A stretch of 64,000 bases of DNA from Polyangia bacterium (GCA_030424595.1 JAUHWG010000015.1:171030-235029), one strand, 5' to 3'; counted from the first letter of the stretch, positions 31,842 to 41,421 are shown. Numbers and translations are program-made. Notes: generated from the sequence alone by a model not told the origin.

Positions 31842-34133
31842 CTAGAGCGGCAGGCAGCTCGGCAGCCCCTGAAACACCGGGTTGCCGGCGAGGGAGGGGA
31901 AGAGCCCGAGCAGCGCCGGTCGGTGGTTGTTCTTCGAGCTGTGGGAGCCGTCCTCGAGGATGCACAGGGGGACGTTGACGCCGTACTCCGCCGACACCTC
32001 GCTCACCCAGTTCATGGCGGTGCCGACCCGGTCGGGGCTCTTGGGGTCGATCGCCGGGTCCTCCTTCTCGCCGACGACATAGTAGACCGGGACGCTCTGC
32101 AGGGTCTGCTGGGCCGAGAGCGGATCGGGGACGATCGGGTTGGCGAGGGGCCAGGCGGAGTTTCCGGCGTAGGGCGCGAGGCCGCTCGGCCAGGCGATCG
32201 TGTCGTCCGGGAGGGCGACCCCCTGGGGGCTCATGATCGCCGCGCCGAGGAGCCTGTCGTCGTTGTGCATGACGTAGCGGTTGGTGAACTGTCCGCCGGC
32301 GCTGTGGCCGAGGAGGTAGAAGCGACCGTCGCCGAGGCCGACCTCGGAGTAGCGGTCGGCGATCAGCTCGATCCACTCGCCAGCGCCGATCTGATCGCCG
32401 AAGAGCCCGCGATACCCCCCCGCGGTCCCGGCGGTGTAGGTCGAGGTGTTGCCGAAGTTCCACTCCTCGAATTGGGGGACGATGACGATCATGTTGAGCT
32501 CGTCGGCGGCGGCGATCCAGCCGTCGTAGTTCAGGTAGAAGTTCGCGTTGCCCCGCGAGGTCGTGAAGGTCTCCCCCTCCTGGGCGTCGAGGGCCCAGCC
32601 CTCGTTGCTCGTGCCGTGGGCGACGATCATCAGCTCGGCGGTCTTCGGGTCGACGTTGGCCGGGACGTACTGCAGCCACTTGCCGTACGCATCGCTCTTC
32701 TCGGTGACGATCCCCGCCTCCGCCTGCGCGAGATCGGGGCGGACCGACTGGCAGAGCATCGAGTCGCCGAAGTCGCGGACGCCCGAGCTGCTCCCCTTGA
32801 GCACCTGGGTGGTGCCATCCTCGCCGTGAGAGGGGCAGGACCAGTCCTCCCCCGGCACGCCGATCCACAGGTCGTCGACCGGGTTCGAGCCGAGCCGGGT
32901 CACGGTGCCCCGGCGGCCGAGGCTCGCGCCGAACTGATCCCCCGCCTCGGGGATGCTGTCGAGGCTGCCCCGATCCTGATGGAGGAGCTCGGCCCCGGCC
33001 GAGCCGAGCTTCGCGTAGAGCCCGTTCCACACCTGGCCTGAGGGATAGTTGGTCGCGTAGAGGACGTGGGCGATGCCCGCGTCGCTGAGCTGGACGCCGT
33101 TGCGGACGATGTCCTCCCCCGGCGCGCCGATGGCCAGGGAGGCGCACTCCCGGTTTCCGGCAAAGTTCGCGCCGTTGAAGGTGCCCGTCGCGAGCGCCGC
33201 GCCGAAGTGGTCATTCGCCTCGGGCGTCTCGCCGAGCCCCGACGAGTGCTGATAGAAGACCTGGTCACCGTCGGCGTGGACTCCACTGTTTGAGCCGTAG
33301 AGCACGTGTACGGCGCCTGCGTCGACGATGTTGCCGTAGTTCTCGCGGGGGACGCCGACGATCAGGTCGTCAAATCCGTCACAGTTGACATCGCCCGTGG
33401 TGACGACCTCGCCGAAGAAGTCGCCGTGCTCCGCGACGCCGAGGACGCTCGCCGAGTTTTGGTGCCAGACCTGGGGGGTGAAGTCGTCGACGGCCATGTC
33501 CGCGCCGTAGAGCACCCAGACCTGTCCGGCGCTGAAGATGAACTGGCCGGGGTTTTGCGGGTCGTCGACCTCCGCTCCCGGGACGCCGATGACGAGATCG
33601 TCGAGCGTGTCGCCGTCGAGGCGGCCGACCGCGACGCTCGAGCCGAGGTTGGTCCAGGGGGCGCTCGGGACCCCAGCCGCGGCCGCTGTCGCCCCCTCGA
33701 GATCGATCCGCGTGCTGTTGGCGAGACCTCCGTGGATGTTGGGGATCCCGCCGAGGTTGGCGTCCATCCAGTACTTGCGGGCGATGTTGGGGTCGGCGGG
33801 CCCTGTGGGGTAGTAGGTGTAGTCCTGGGCGTCGCCCGTGCCCCAGAGGATCGCGACCAGCCCGCGCTCCCAACCGTAGTTGGGGAGCGCGACGACGCGG
33901 TCGAGCTCGCCGTCGCCGTCGAAGTCGCCGACGACGTCCTGATCGATCGCCGCGTTCGTGACGTCTTCGTGCCAGGGGCTCGCCTGCGCCGGGGAGGCGA
34001 CGGCGAGCGCGATCAAGGGACAGGCGAGGAGGGCGACGACGCTGCCGGTGCTGCGCGTGCGCCGGTGTGGGCTGGCGCGCCGATGTCCGTTGAGGGGGAG
34101 GGAGGAGGGGTTCTTCGGGTCGAGAGTCTGCAT
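31842..34133 (-). CDS. Exported FG-GAP protein fused to an alpha/beta hydrolase
   Basis: 763 residues. An N-terminal signal region (about 1-52, ending AQAS) is followed by FG-GAP/integrin-like repeats to about residue 470 (DFDGDGELDRVVALP, VGRLDGDTLDDLVIGVPGA, GDVNCDGFDDLIVGVPREN, LYGSNSGV). The last 290 residues are an alpha/beta hydrolase of the esterase or depolymerase kind, with nucleophile motif GHSAGG (Ser611), a candidate acid in VVGEKEDPAID and a candidate His in EDGSHSSK. The family combination suggests surface-associated esterase or polymer depolymerase activity. The hairpin just upstream (34149-34168) is at the 5' end of its transcript. Confidence 0.85.
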   Translation of the reverse strand: MQTLDPKNPSSLPLNGHRRASPHRRTRSTGSVVALLACPLIALAVASPAQASPWHEDVTNAAIDQDVVGDFDGDGELDRVVALPNYGWERGLVAILWGTGDAQDYTYYPTGPADPNIARKYWMDANLGGIPNIHGGLANSTRIDLEGATAAAAGVPSAPWTNLGSSVAVGRLDGDTLDDLVIGVPGAEVDDPQNPGQFIFSAGQVWVLYGADMAVDDFTPQVWHQNSASVLGVAEHGDFFGEVVTTGDVNCDGFDDLIVGVPRENYGNIVDAGAVHVLYGSNSGVHADGDQVFYQHSSGLGETPEANDHFGAALATGTFNGANFAGNRECASLAIGAPGEDIVRNGVQLSDAGIAHVLYATNYPSGQVWNGLYAKLGSAGAELLHQDRGSLDSIPEAGDQFGASLGRRGTVTRLGSNPVDDLWIGVPGEDWSCPSHGEDGTTQVLKGSSSGVRDFGDSMLCQSVRPDLAQAEAGIVTEKSDAYGKWLQYVPANVDPKTAELMIVAHGTSNEGWALDAQEGETFTTSRGNANFYLNYDGWIAAADELNMIVIVPQFEEWNFGNTSTYTAGTAGGYRGLFGDQIGAGEWIELIADRYSEVGLGDGRFYLLGHSAGGQFTNRYVMHNDDRLLGAAIMSPQGVALPDDTIAWPSGLAPYAGNSAWPLANPIVPDPLSAQQTLQSVPVYYVVGEKEDPAIDPKSPDRVGTAMNWVSEVSAEYGVNVPLCILEDGSHSSKNNHRPALLGLFPSLAGNPVFQGLPSCLPL

Positions 34134-34148
34134 GATGTCGCCTCTGAG

Positions 34149-34168
34149 GACCGCCCCGGGAGGCGGTC
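34149..34168. other. 7-bp stem hairpin upstream of the FG-GAP hydrolase gene
   Basis: GACCGCC-CCGGGA-GGCGGTC forms a 7-bp stem 15 nt before the hydrolase start codon on the minus strand. It could end the upstream kinase transcript (stop 180 nt earlier) or shape the hydrolase leader. Position alone cannot decide. Confidence 0.35.
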
Positions 34169-34350
34169 ATCGTCGGGGGAGTTGCAGCTCCGGCGGAGAA
34201 CGATTCAGGGCCCTCAGGTTTTTCTTCAGGGGGCGCTCGCGAGCCTCCGCGTCGCGGCGCTTCGTCGGTGGCCGACGCCATCGAGCCAACTCGCGCCTAT
34301 GCCCTCCGGGGTACGCTCGCAGACATCGCCGCGGAGCCCCCTAAGAGGTG

Positions 34351-37104
34351 CTAGGAGCGCTCTGCGAGCCAGCGCTCGAGCTGGGTGATCCGCTCGTTGT
34401 TCTCTGGATCGTGGGCGTGGCAGTCGTCGAGCCCGTCGCGGGCCGCCTGCCGGGCGGCGCGGAGGTCCCCCTCGGCGAAGCGCAGGCGGGCGACGGTGAT
34501 CCCAGTGCGACAGCCGTTGGCCTGCTCAGCGGGCTGCTCAGCGGCGATGGCGAGGGTCTTGTCTAGGAGGGCGCGCGCCTCTCCGAGGCGTCCCACGCCG
34601 ATAAGGGCCTCGACCAGGGTCGAGCGGGCGTGGGTGAGGTGGGCCTGGCCCTCCGGGAGGAGCCGCTCGCGGGCGCTGACGCAGCGACGCAGGTGCGGGA
34701 GTCCCTCTTCGGGGCGGCCGAGGTTGACGAGGGCCATGCCTAGACCGTGGAGGACGCTGGCGATCAGGAGGTCGTCGTCCTCGGCGTCGCGACCCTCGTA
34801 GATCTCGAGCGCGCGGGCGTAGGCCTCGCGCGCCGCGGCGTCGTCAGCCTGGCGGAGGGCGAGGGAGCCCAGGTTGGCGAGGACCTTGGCGACGCCTGGA
34901 TCGTCGGGGCCGAGGTTGTTCTCGCGGATCGACAGGGCGCGCTGGATGTTGTCCCGCGCTCGCTCGAGATCGCCTGCGAGCTTGTAGGCGACGGCGAGGT
35001 TGTTGTGCATCGCCGCGACGTCGTCGCTCTTGGGACCCTTGGACTGGATCCAGATCGCGAGGGCCCCCTCGTAGGCCCGGGCGGCGTCGAGGTAGCGGCC
35101 GGTGGTGATGAAGAGGTTGCCGTTGCTGTTGAGGCCGCGGGCGGTCAGGGGGTGGCTCGGGCCGAGCTCGGCGCGCCAGGTCGCGAGGGCCTCGCCGAGA
35201 TGCTCGGTCGCGGCGTCGTGCTCGGCGAGGGTGAGCTCGGCGAGGCCGAGGCTGTCGAGGATCTCGGCCATCAGCAGCGGGTCGGGATCCGCCGCCCGAC
35301 GGTGGAGCGCGAGGGCCTCGGTGTAGGCGTCGCGCGCGAGCGTGAGGTCGCCGGTCGACTCCAGGGCCTCGCCGCGGTTGAGCGCGAGCTTGGCCCGCGC
35401 CGCGTCGTCGCCGGTGTACTTGATCTTCGCCTCGGCGAGCCGGGCCCAGCGCTCGGCCTCCGCGTGCTTCGACTGGCGGTAGCCGATAACGTGGACCAGG
35501 CGCAGCGCGGCCGCCTGCGCGACCGAAAAGGAGCCGCAGGAGTCGGCGGTGTAGTAGGCATTCTCAAGGGCTTCTACGGCGTCTTTCGCCCGGCCGAGGT
35601 CGTCGAGGATCGTCCCCTCGGCGAGGGCGAACTCGGCGATCAAGGGGCAATACTCGGTCTCGGCGGCGCGCTGGGTCGGGGCGCCGTCGAGGGTCGCGAG
35701 GGCGTCGGCGAAGCGGCCGGCGCGGTCGAGCGCGAGGACGGTCGCGAGCTCGCCGCGGGAGGCCTCGATCGCGGCCTCCTGCGCCGGCGTCTCTGGGGGC
35801 TGGAAGGCGGCGGTGATGTAGTCGATGTCGGCGCAGCGCCCCAGGGAGGGGAGGGCGGCGACCGCCGAGGTCGCCCGCCGGCCGACCTCGACATCACCCC
35901 GGCCAAGGACCCCGACCAGGGCCGCAAATTCCTGGGCGCGACCGCCTAGGCAGCGCATCCTCGCGTCCATCAGCGCCTCGGACTGCTCCTTGTGGATCCG
36001 CGTGGCCTCGCAGGCCTCGCGACGGGCCCCCTGCCAGGCCCGCGAGTAGCGGTCGAGGCGCTCGAGCACCGCGTCGGCGGTGGTCTCGGGATCGGGGAGG
36101 GCGAGGCCGGCGATGGTCGTCCGGAGCGCGTCACGGGTCGCGGGATCCCAGGTTCTCTCGAGGGCGTCGCCGCCGTTGCAGATCGCGGGATCGGGGCGGG
36201 TCAGGAGGAAGGCCGAGAGGCCAGCGGCCGCCGTCAGGGCGAGGCCGAGGGCGGCGAAGCGCCGCCGACGTCGGCGTCGGTCGAGGTCGAGCGCCTGCAG
36301 GAGCGCGCCCATCGACGGCCACCGAAGCTCCCGGGGCCCGAGCCCGCGGATGATCGGGGCGTGGAGCCAGGCCGGGACCGGGCGTCCCCTCGGGCGGCTG
36401 CGAAGGTCCCGCGACTGGATATCCTGGAGGAGGCTCTCCGGATCGCCGCCCTTGAAGGGACGTTCGCCGTAGAGCGCCTCGTAGAGCGCCGCGCAGAAGC
36501 TGAACTGATCGCTGAGGGCGTCGGCCTGGGCCCCGGCGAGCAGCTCCGGGGCCATGTAGGCCGGCGTGCCGATCAGGGCCCCGGTCTGGGTCATCGTCTC
36601 GTCGAGCGCGGAGGTGTGCCCCGGCTCGGCGAGGCTCGCCTCGCTCGGCCGGGCGAGGCCGAAGTCGGCGACGCGGACCCGACCGTCCTCGCCTAGGAGC
36701 ACGTTCGTCGGCTTGAAGTCGCGGTGTACGAGGTCGACCGCGTGGGCGGCTGCGACCCCGCGCCCGGCCTGGAGGAAGACGCGAAGGACGGTCTCCCAGT
36801 CGCGCGGGGAGGCGGCGAGCCAGGCGGCGAGGCTCGGTCCGTCGACCAGCTCCATGGCGATAAAGACATCGTCGCCGACGGTGCTCGACTCGTAGACGCC
36901 GACGACGTTGGGGTGGGCGAGGCGAGCCATCGCCTGCGCCTCGCGGAGGAGCCGGCGCTGCCGGAGCGGCGAGCGGGCCGTCGGTGAGACCAGCTTGATC
37001 GCGACGGGGCGCTGGAGGTCGTCGTCGATCGCCTCGTAGACGACGCCCATCGCCCCGGCGCCGAGCATCCGCAGGATCCGGAAGTGGCCGATCTGCTCGG
37101 GCAG
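34351..37104 (-). CDS. Ser/Thr protein kinase with TPR region; start codon unresolved
   Basis: About 905-917 residues. Kinase motifs are intact: GAGAMGVV, VAIKLV, VHRDFKPTNVLLG, DFGLAR and GTPAYMAPELL. A membrane helix (FAALGLALTAAAGLSAFLL) is followed by TPR repeats (MHNNLAVAYKLAGD, LANLGSLALRQAD). The frame needed for the N-terminal lobe (PEQIGHFRILRMLGAG) runs upstream to a stop at 37228-37230 with no in-frame ATG, GTG or TTG; the only ATG (37068) falls inside the glycine loop. The end given is a CTG just before PEQIGHF. An ATG at 37187 in another frame could be joined by a one-base change in the C6 run near 37104-37109. Paralogous to the tandem kinases. Confidence 0.85.
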   Translation of the reverse strand: MPEQIGHFRILRMLGAGAMGVVYEAIDDDLQRPVAIKLVSPTARSPLRQRRLLREAQAMARLAHPNVVGVYESSTVGDDVFIAMELVDGPSLAAWLAASPRDWETVLRVFLQAGRGVAAAHAVDLVHRDFKPTNVLLGEDGRVRVADFGLARPSEASLAEPGHTSALDETMTQTGALIGTPAYMAPELLAGAQADALSDQFSFCAALYEALYGERPFKGGDPESLLQDIQSRDLRSRPRGRPVPAWLHAPIIRGLGPRELRWPSMGALLQALDLDRRRRRRRFAALGLALTAAAGLSAFLLTRPDPAICNGGDALERTWDPATRDALRTTIAGLALPDPETTADAVLERLDRYSRAWQGARREACEATRIHKEQSEALMDARMRCLGGRAQEFAALVGVLGRGDVEVGRRATSAVAALPSLGRCADIDYITAAFQPPETPAQEAAIEASRGELATVLALDRAGRFADALATLDGAPTQRAAETEYCPLIAEFALAEGTILDDLGRAKDAVEALENAYYTADSCGSFSVAQAAALRLVHVIGYRQSKHAEAERWARLAEAKIKYTGDDAARAKLALNRGEALESTGDLTLARDAYTEALALHRRAADPDPLLMAEILDSLGLAELTLAEHDAATEHLGEALATWRAELGPSHPLTARGLNSNGNLFITTGRYLDAARAYEGALAIWIQSKGPKSDDVAAMHNNLAVAYKLAGDLERARDNIQRALSIRENNLGPDDPGVAKVLANLGSLALRQADDAAAREAYARALEIYEGRDAEDDDLLIASVLHGLGMALVNLGRPEEGLPHLRRCVSARERLLPEGQAHLTHARSTLVEALIGVGRLGEARALLDKTLAIAAEQPAEQANGCRTGITVARLRFAEGDLRAARQAARDGLDDCHAHDPENNERITQLERWLAERS

Positions 37105-37353
37105 GGGGGCGTCTGGGCGGAGCTTCGGACGGAGCGCGCCGACGGGCCCCGGCGAGGTTGTGCCGCTGCTATCGATAGATCGGTCATACCGCCGGTGAGC
37201 CTCGCCGCGCCACAGCCTCGCGTCCGCTCAACCGCCGGAGGAGGCCCACAGCGCGGTCGCGCTCGACCGGCGTAATGCCGGTGTCATGGTCGGCGCCGCG
37301 TCGCCTTTCTAGGTTGGCTCGGTGTCGATCGTGGACACGGACTAGGAGTAGAG

Positions 37354-38799
37354 ATGAACGAGGCAATTTCGAGGATTCGCAGCGGTAGAGCGATCGCGCT
37401 CGTGGGCGAGGGGAGCAAGCTCGCGCTGGGCGGCGCGGCGAAGGGGCACAGCGCGGCGCTGGTGGAGTTCAGCGGAGCCGACGATCAGCTCTGGCACTTG
37501 GATCCCCTGGGGGGAGACGACGAGGGGTTCTTTCGGATCCGCAACCGGGCGAGCGGGCTGGTGCTCGACGTCTCCGGCTCGGCGAAGGAGAAGGGCGGCA
37601 AGGTCATCCTCTGGACGCCGCACGCCGGTCACAACCAGCAGTGGAGGGTGCAGTGGATGGCGGAGGGATGGTTCAGGATCCGGGCCCGGCACAGCGGGCT
37701 TGTGCTCGACGTCAAGGGCAACGACACGTCGCCGGGGAGCGTCGTCCACCAGTGGAGCTTTCACAGCGGCGAGAATCAGCGGTGGTCGGCCGGCAACAGC
37801 GTCGCCTACGGCGAGAAGATCGCCCTGCGCTCGACCCACGGCACGCAGCTCGGCGCCAAGAGCGACGGGAGCCTGATCCACCACGACGGGCCGATCAAGG
37901 GGTGGGAGCTCTTCACGGTGGTCCGCGGCGACGGGACTGCGGCCGGTCGTCTCGCCTACGGGGACACCGTCGCGCTGCGAACCTTCCACGGGACCTACCT
38001 CTCGGCCTCGCCTTCGGGGGGCCTCAACGCGACGGTCGAGCATATCAAGGGGTGGGAGCGCTTTACGGTCACCCGCGGCGACGGCTCGACCGCGCCGGGC
38101 CCCGTGACGACGGGGGAGGGCATCGCCCTCCGCAGCAGCCATGGCAAGTACGTGATGGCCGATGAGGACGGGTCGGTGAGCGCCCCGGTGGAGACGCCGA
38201 AGTCGTGGGAGCGTTGGCGGCTCGAGGTCGACACAGACGAGGCGCCGATCAAGTTCGAGTACGTCTACCGCCCGTCGAAGAGCGAGGACCTCTTCCTCGA
38301 GATCCCCGGTCTCAAGTGCATCCGCCCGGCGACCGGGATCAACGGGGACATCGCCGACTTCTTTACGGGGCTCGGCGTGGAGTTCCTCGCTCAGGGGCTC
38401 GCGACCTTCACCGTCGAGGGGGCGATCGTCGGCGTGGTGATGGGCGGCGCGGTGATCGGATCGGTCGAGCTGACCAAGTGGATCGACGAGGACCGCGACC
38501 CCGACGATCTCTACCTACGCCACAACGGGAGCAAGATCTGGCCCGATGGGAAGTACTCCTCGATCTCCGCGGGCGAGGTCCAGGACGTCAAGCGCAAGGT
38601 CGGCTTTCGCGGCACGTGCACGGTGCAGCTGATGGAATACGACAGCGGAAGCGGCGATGACCTGCTCGGGGCGATCTACGTCGACTCCGAGAAGATCGAG
38701 CTCGTCGACGGCGCGGCCGTGATCACGAGCTTCACCGGCAACCCCGACGAGGACGCGCTCTACGCTGTGCTCGCGATCGTCGGCCAGGGCTTGCCCTAG
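37354..38799 (+). CDS. Lectin-like protein with ricin and fascin-type trefoils
   Basis: 481 residues without a signal peptide. Residues about 1-145 are a ricin-type beta-trefoil with QxW-like motifs (DDQLWHL, HNQQWRV, ENQRWSA). Residues about 147-290 hold three fascin-like units beginning GEKIALRSTHGTQLGA, GDTVALRTFHGTYLSA and GEGIALRSSHGKYVMA. The last 190 residues are unassigned, with a strongly hydrophobic Gly/Val/Ala stretch (about 342-372) before a basic/acidic C-terminal domain. The trefoils suggest glycan or protein binding in the cytosol or after non-classical release; the hydrophobic module invites a membrane-active role, which is inference. Divergent from the third kinase. Confidence 0.85.
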   Translation: MNEAISRIRSGRAIALVGEGSKLALGGAAKGHSAALVEFSGADDQLWHLDPLGGDDEGFFRIRNRASGLVLDVSGSAKEKGGKVILWTPHAGHNQQWRVQWMAEGWFRIRARHSGLVLDVKGNDTSPGSVVHQWSFHSGENQRWSAGNSVAYGEKIALRSTHGTQLGAKSDGSLIHHDGPIKGWELFTVVRGDGTAAGRLAYGDTVALRTFHGTYLSASPSGGLNATVEHIKGWERFTVTRGDGSTAPGPVTTGEGIALRSSHGKYVMADEDGSVSAPVETPKSWERWRLEVDTDEAPIKFEYVYRPSKSEDLFLEIPGLKCIRPATGINGDIADFFTGLGVEFLAQGLATFTVEGAIVGVVMGGAVIGSVELTKWIDEDRDPDDLYLRHNGSKIWPDGKYSSISAGEVQDVKRKVGFRGTCTVQLMEYDSGSGDDLLGAIYVDSEKIELVDGAAVITSFTGNPDEDALYAVLAIVGQGLP

Positions 38800-38831
38800 G
38801 GCGCTGGGGCTTCCCCGATCCGGACCGCCGT

Positions 38832-38869
38832 CCGCCGGCCGGTGATCGACGTCGACCGTCGGCCGGTGG
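38832..38869. terminator. Hairpin between convergent lectin and lipoprotein genes
   Basis: A 10-bp stem (CCGCCGGCCG / CGGCCGGTGG, one G-T pair) encloses an 18-nt loop that is itself palindromic (TCGACGTCGA). It lies 32 nt after the lectin stop and could serve both strands. Confidence 0.45.
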
Positions 38870-38896
38870 GCGCAGGTCAGGATCGCAGCCCCAACG

Positions 38897-40774
38897 TCAG
38901 AGCAGGCACATGATCGGCTCGTGCCAGGCGATCTCGACCTGGGCCGTGGCCCGCTGCGGGTCGCTGACGGCGCGGACCTGAGAGCAGGGGACGCCGCGGG
39001 CGAGGAGAGCGGAGCGGACGGCCTCCGCCCGTCGCCCGGCGAGAGCCTCCAGCTCGGCGCTATCGCGGCTCCCGCGGACGAGGTAGACAGGCCAGCTCAC
39101 GGGTCCGCGGAGATCGGCGAGGGCGGCATGTCGCCAGCGAAGCGCGAGGCGGTCGAGGTTCGCCAACGCTGCCTCCGTGAGCTCTGCGCTGCCGTTGGTG
39201 AAGCGAACATGGTCGGGCTCCGGCGGGTGGCAGGAGCGGTAGCGGTTGAACTCCTCGAGGGTGATCGGCGCAGGGAGGCAGGGCGCGGCGAAGGCGGCGA
39301 TGGGATCGCTCGGCAGCGGCTCGGCGAGCGCGGGATCATCGGCGTAGGCGGCGAGCACCGCAGGATCCTCGACGAGGAGGATCGAGAGCTCCCCGTCGGC
39401 CGCCGGGGCGCGGCTGAGGAGCGACGCGGAGCGGCGGACCCGGAGGCGACGGAGCCCCGCCGACGCGTCGATGACGTCGAGGTGAGCGTCGCGCGGGGAG
39501 CCGCGGACGGAGACGACTCCGTCGTCGCGCACGCGCTCCACCTCGCCGCTGAGGGCCCATCGGCGGGCGTCGCTGCGGAGGTCGAGCGCGACCACGCCAG
39601 CTGCGCCCGCGACCAGCGCGAGCTCGCCGACCTGCCACCACCCGCGGCCCTCGGGGAGCTGACGACGGGCGAGGGTCGTCCCCCGCTCAGGATCGACGAG
39701 GAGGAGCTCCGGCGGGCTCGAAGCCTCGCCGCTCTCCCGGATGAAGCTCGTGGTCTCACCGCTGACCGTGACCTCCGCGTCGCTCGTGATCGTCCAGCGT
39801 TCGGCGAGGGTGATCGGATCGAGCGCTGACCAGCGCTCACCCGTCCGGATGATGACGATGGGCGGACGGTCGCGGATGATCGCCTCTCGGAGGGTCTGTC
39901 GATCGTCGGGGACGCCCGACCACCGGCGCTCGAGCGGTCCGCCTGCGTCGAGCCTCAGCGCCCGGGAGGCGCCGCTCGGAGCGACCTCGAGGATGACCCC
40001 GGTCCGCGCGCCGATCGTCAAAGTGGCCTCCGGATCGAGGGCGACATGGCTCGTCACAGCGCCGCTCGGCCGCTCGACGCGGACCAGCTCGAGCTGACCC
40101 TTTCGCCATCCAAGCAGCGTCACGCTCGCTCGGTCAGCGGCGACGAGTCGCGCTGATCGGTTGCACGCCGTGGCCTCGGCGAGCGCCTCCGTGAGTCCGT
40201 CGATCGCCGCGAGGGTCGCCCACGACCTCGCTTCGCGGACGCTGAGGGTGCACGCGTCAGCGAGCGAGATCACGGGGCCGAGCGCGGTGATGCTGCGGAG
40301 CTCGGGCGGGGCCGGCCGGGCGCTCGCGGCCCCGGTGAGGAGGTCGATGACCCTGATCGTGGAGCCCTGCTCGCCCGCGGCCACGACGACCTCGTCGGCG
40401 ACGACGAGCGAGCGCCAGTGGAGCGAGCGTGGGGCGTCGCGCCAACGCAGCGCCCCGTCGTCGAGGTCAACGCGGACGATCGAACCGTCGGCGATGAAGA
40501 CGACGCCGCGATCAACCTCCTGCACGGGGAGCGCCCGCGCCCGCCGATAGGCCCAGCGCAGCGGGTTCGGCGAGCTTCCGGCGAGCGCGTCCCAAGCGTC
40601 AGAGCCGGGGGCGAGCCGCAGAGCGTGGGGCGTTGCAGGCTCGCTGACGGGGGAGACGGAGGTCGGCGGCCGGTCCGGCGCGCAGGCGATCAGCGAGAGC
40701 GAGAGCGAGAGCGCCAGCGCCAGCGGACCGCGCCGTCGACGAGCTCTGCCGCGCTGACGCTCCGACGGTGGCAT
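38897..40774 (-). CDS. Lipoprotein with PQQ-like propeller and OmpA-like C-terminus
   Basis: 625 residues. An Arg-rich n-region and hydrophobic core end at lipobox SLIAC (Cys31). The middle repeats the pattern of PQQ/BamB-like propeller blades (VVFIADGSIVRVDLDDGALRW, VVAAGEQGSTIRVIDL, VVALDLRSDARRWAL). The C-terminal 110 residues fit an OmpA-like fold (FTNGSAELTEAALANLDRLA, then LAGRRAEAVRSALLARGV), which in that family binds peptidoglycan. This would place a propeller on a lipid anchor tied to the cell wall. The OmpA-like part carries extra Cys residues near the end (PCSQV, MCLL). Confidence 0.8.
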   Translation of the reverse strand: MPPSERQRGRARRRRGPLALALSLSLSLIACAPDRPPTSVSPVSEPATPHALRLAPGSDAWDALAGSSPNPLRWAYRRARALPVQEVDRGVVFIADGSIVRVDLDDGALRWRDAPRSLHWRSLVVADEVVVAAGEQGSTIRVIDLLTGAASARPAPPELRSITALGPVISLADACTLSVREARSWATLAAIDGLTEALAEATACNRSARLVAADRASVTLLGWRKGQLELVRVERPSGAVTSHVALDPEATLTIGARTGVILEVAPSGASRALRLDAGGPLERRWSGVPDDRQTLREAIIRDRPPIVIIRTGERWSALDPITLAERWTITSDAEVTVSGETTSFIRESGEASSPPELLLVDPERGTTLARRQLPEGRGWWQVGELALVAGAAGVVALDLRSDARRWALSGEVERVRDDGVVSVRGSPRDAHLDVIDASAGLRRLRVRRSASLLSRAPAADGELSILLVEDPAVLAAYADDPALAEPLPSDPIAAFAAPCLPAPITLEEFNRYRSCHPPEPDHVRFTNGSAELTEAALANLDRLALRWRHAALADLRGPVSWPVYLVRGSRDSAELEALAGRRAEAVRSALLARGVPCSQVRAVSDPQRATAQVEIAWHEPIMCLL

Positions 40775-40872
40775 TGTCCCAGGATAGTTCGAAAGCTGGC
40801 GATCGAAGCTGCGGCGATGGGGTATGAGGCGCTAATTCGACGGCGCCGCGCGGGTCCGTCCGCCGCAGCGGT

Positions 40873-41421
40873 CTACCCGTCGCTGGGAGGCTTGTCCGGC
40901 TGGAGATCATCGGCGAACGCGGCGACCGAGCGGCGAGCGTCCGCGGGCACCTCGAGCGTCAAGGTCGGCCGATGGTTCGGCGGCGGGGCGATCGAGTCGA
41001 AGGCGACGAAGAGCTGTCCGGTCTCGACGTCGAACGAGAATTCCGCCAGGCGCTGGTACGACGCGGCGAACGGATAGTAGCTGCGGCCGATGAAGACGCC
41101 GCGCGGGGCGAGGATGACCTCGCCCCGTCGGTCTTGCCACCGGGCTCGGATCTGCTGCGGGTCGGCGAGGACCGCCTCCAGGTGCTGGTCCTGGAAGGCG
41201 CGGTTGAGGCGGAGGAGGATCCGCAGCGAGCCGACGCCGACGACGAGGCCGACGGCGATAAGGCCGATCCCTGGGACCAGGGCCTCGCTGACAAAGGTCA
41301 CCATCCCGCCGATAAAGACGGCTGCGAAGCCCAGGATCATGACGATCGCGAGGAGGATGAGCTTGAGGAGGAGCATGACGATGGGTGCTCCAGCCGAGCG
41401 TATCAGCGGCGCTTGGGTCAT
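40873..41421 (-). CDS. Small membrane protein of unknown function
   Basis: 182 residues with two N-terminal membrane segments (IVMLLLKLILLAIVMILGFAAVFI and VPGIGLIAVGLVVGVGSLRIL) and a soluble C-terminal domain of about 110 residues rich in beta pattern. GGAGG lies 7 nt before the ATG, supporting the start. No family recognised. Divergent from ftsQ, separated by 145 nt. Confidence 0.75.
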   Translation of the reverse strand: MTQAPLIRSAGAPIVMLLLKLILLAIVMILGFAAVFIGGMVTFVSEALVPGIGLIAVGLVVGVGSLRILLRLNRAFQDQHLEAVLADPQQIRARWQDRRGEVILAPRGVFIGRSYYPFAASYQRLAEFSFDVETGQLFVAFDSIAPPPNHRPTLTLEVPADARRSVAAFADDLQPDKPPSDG

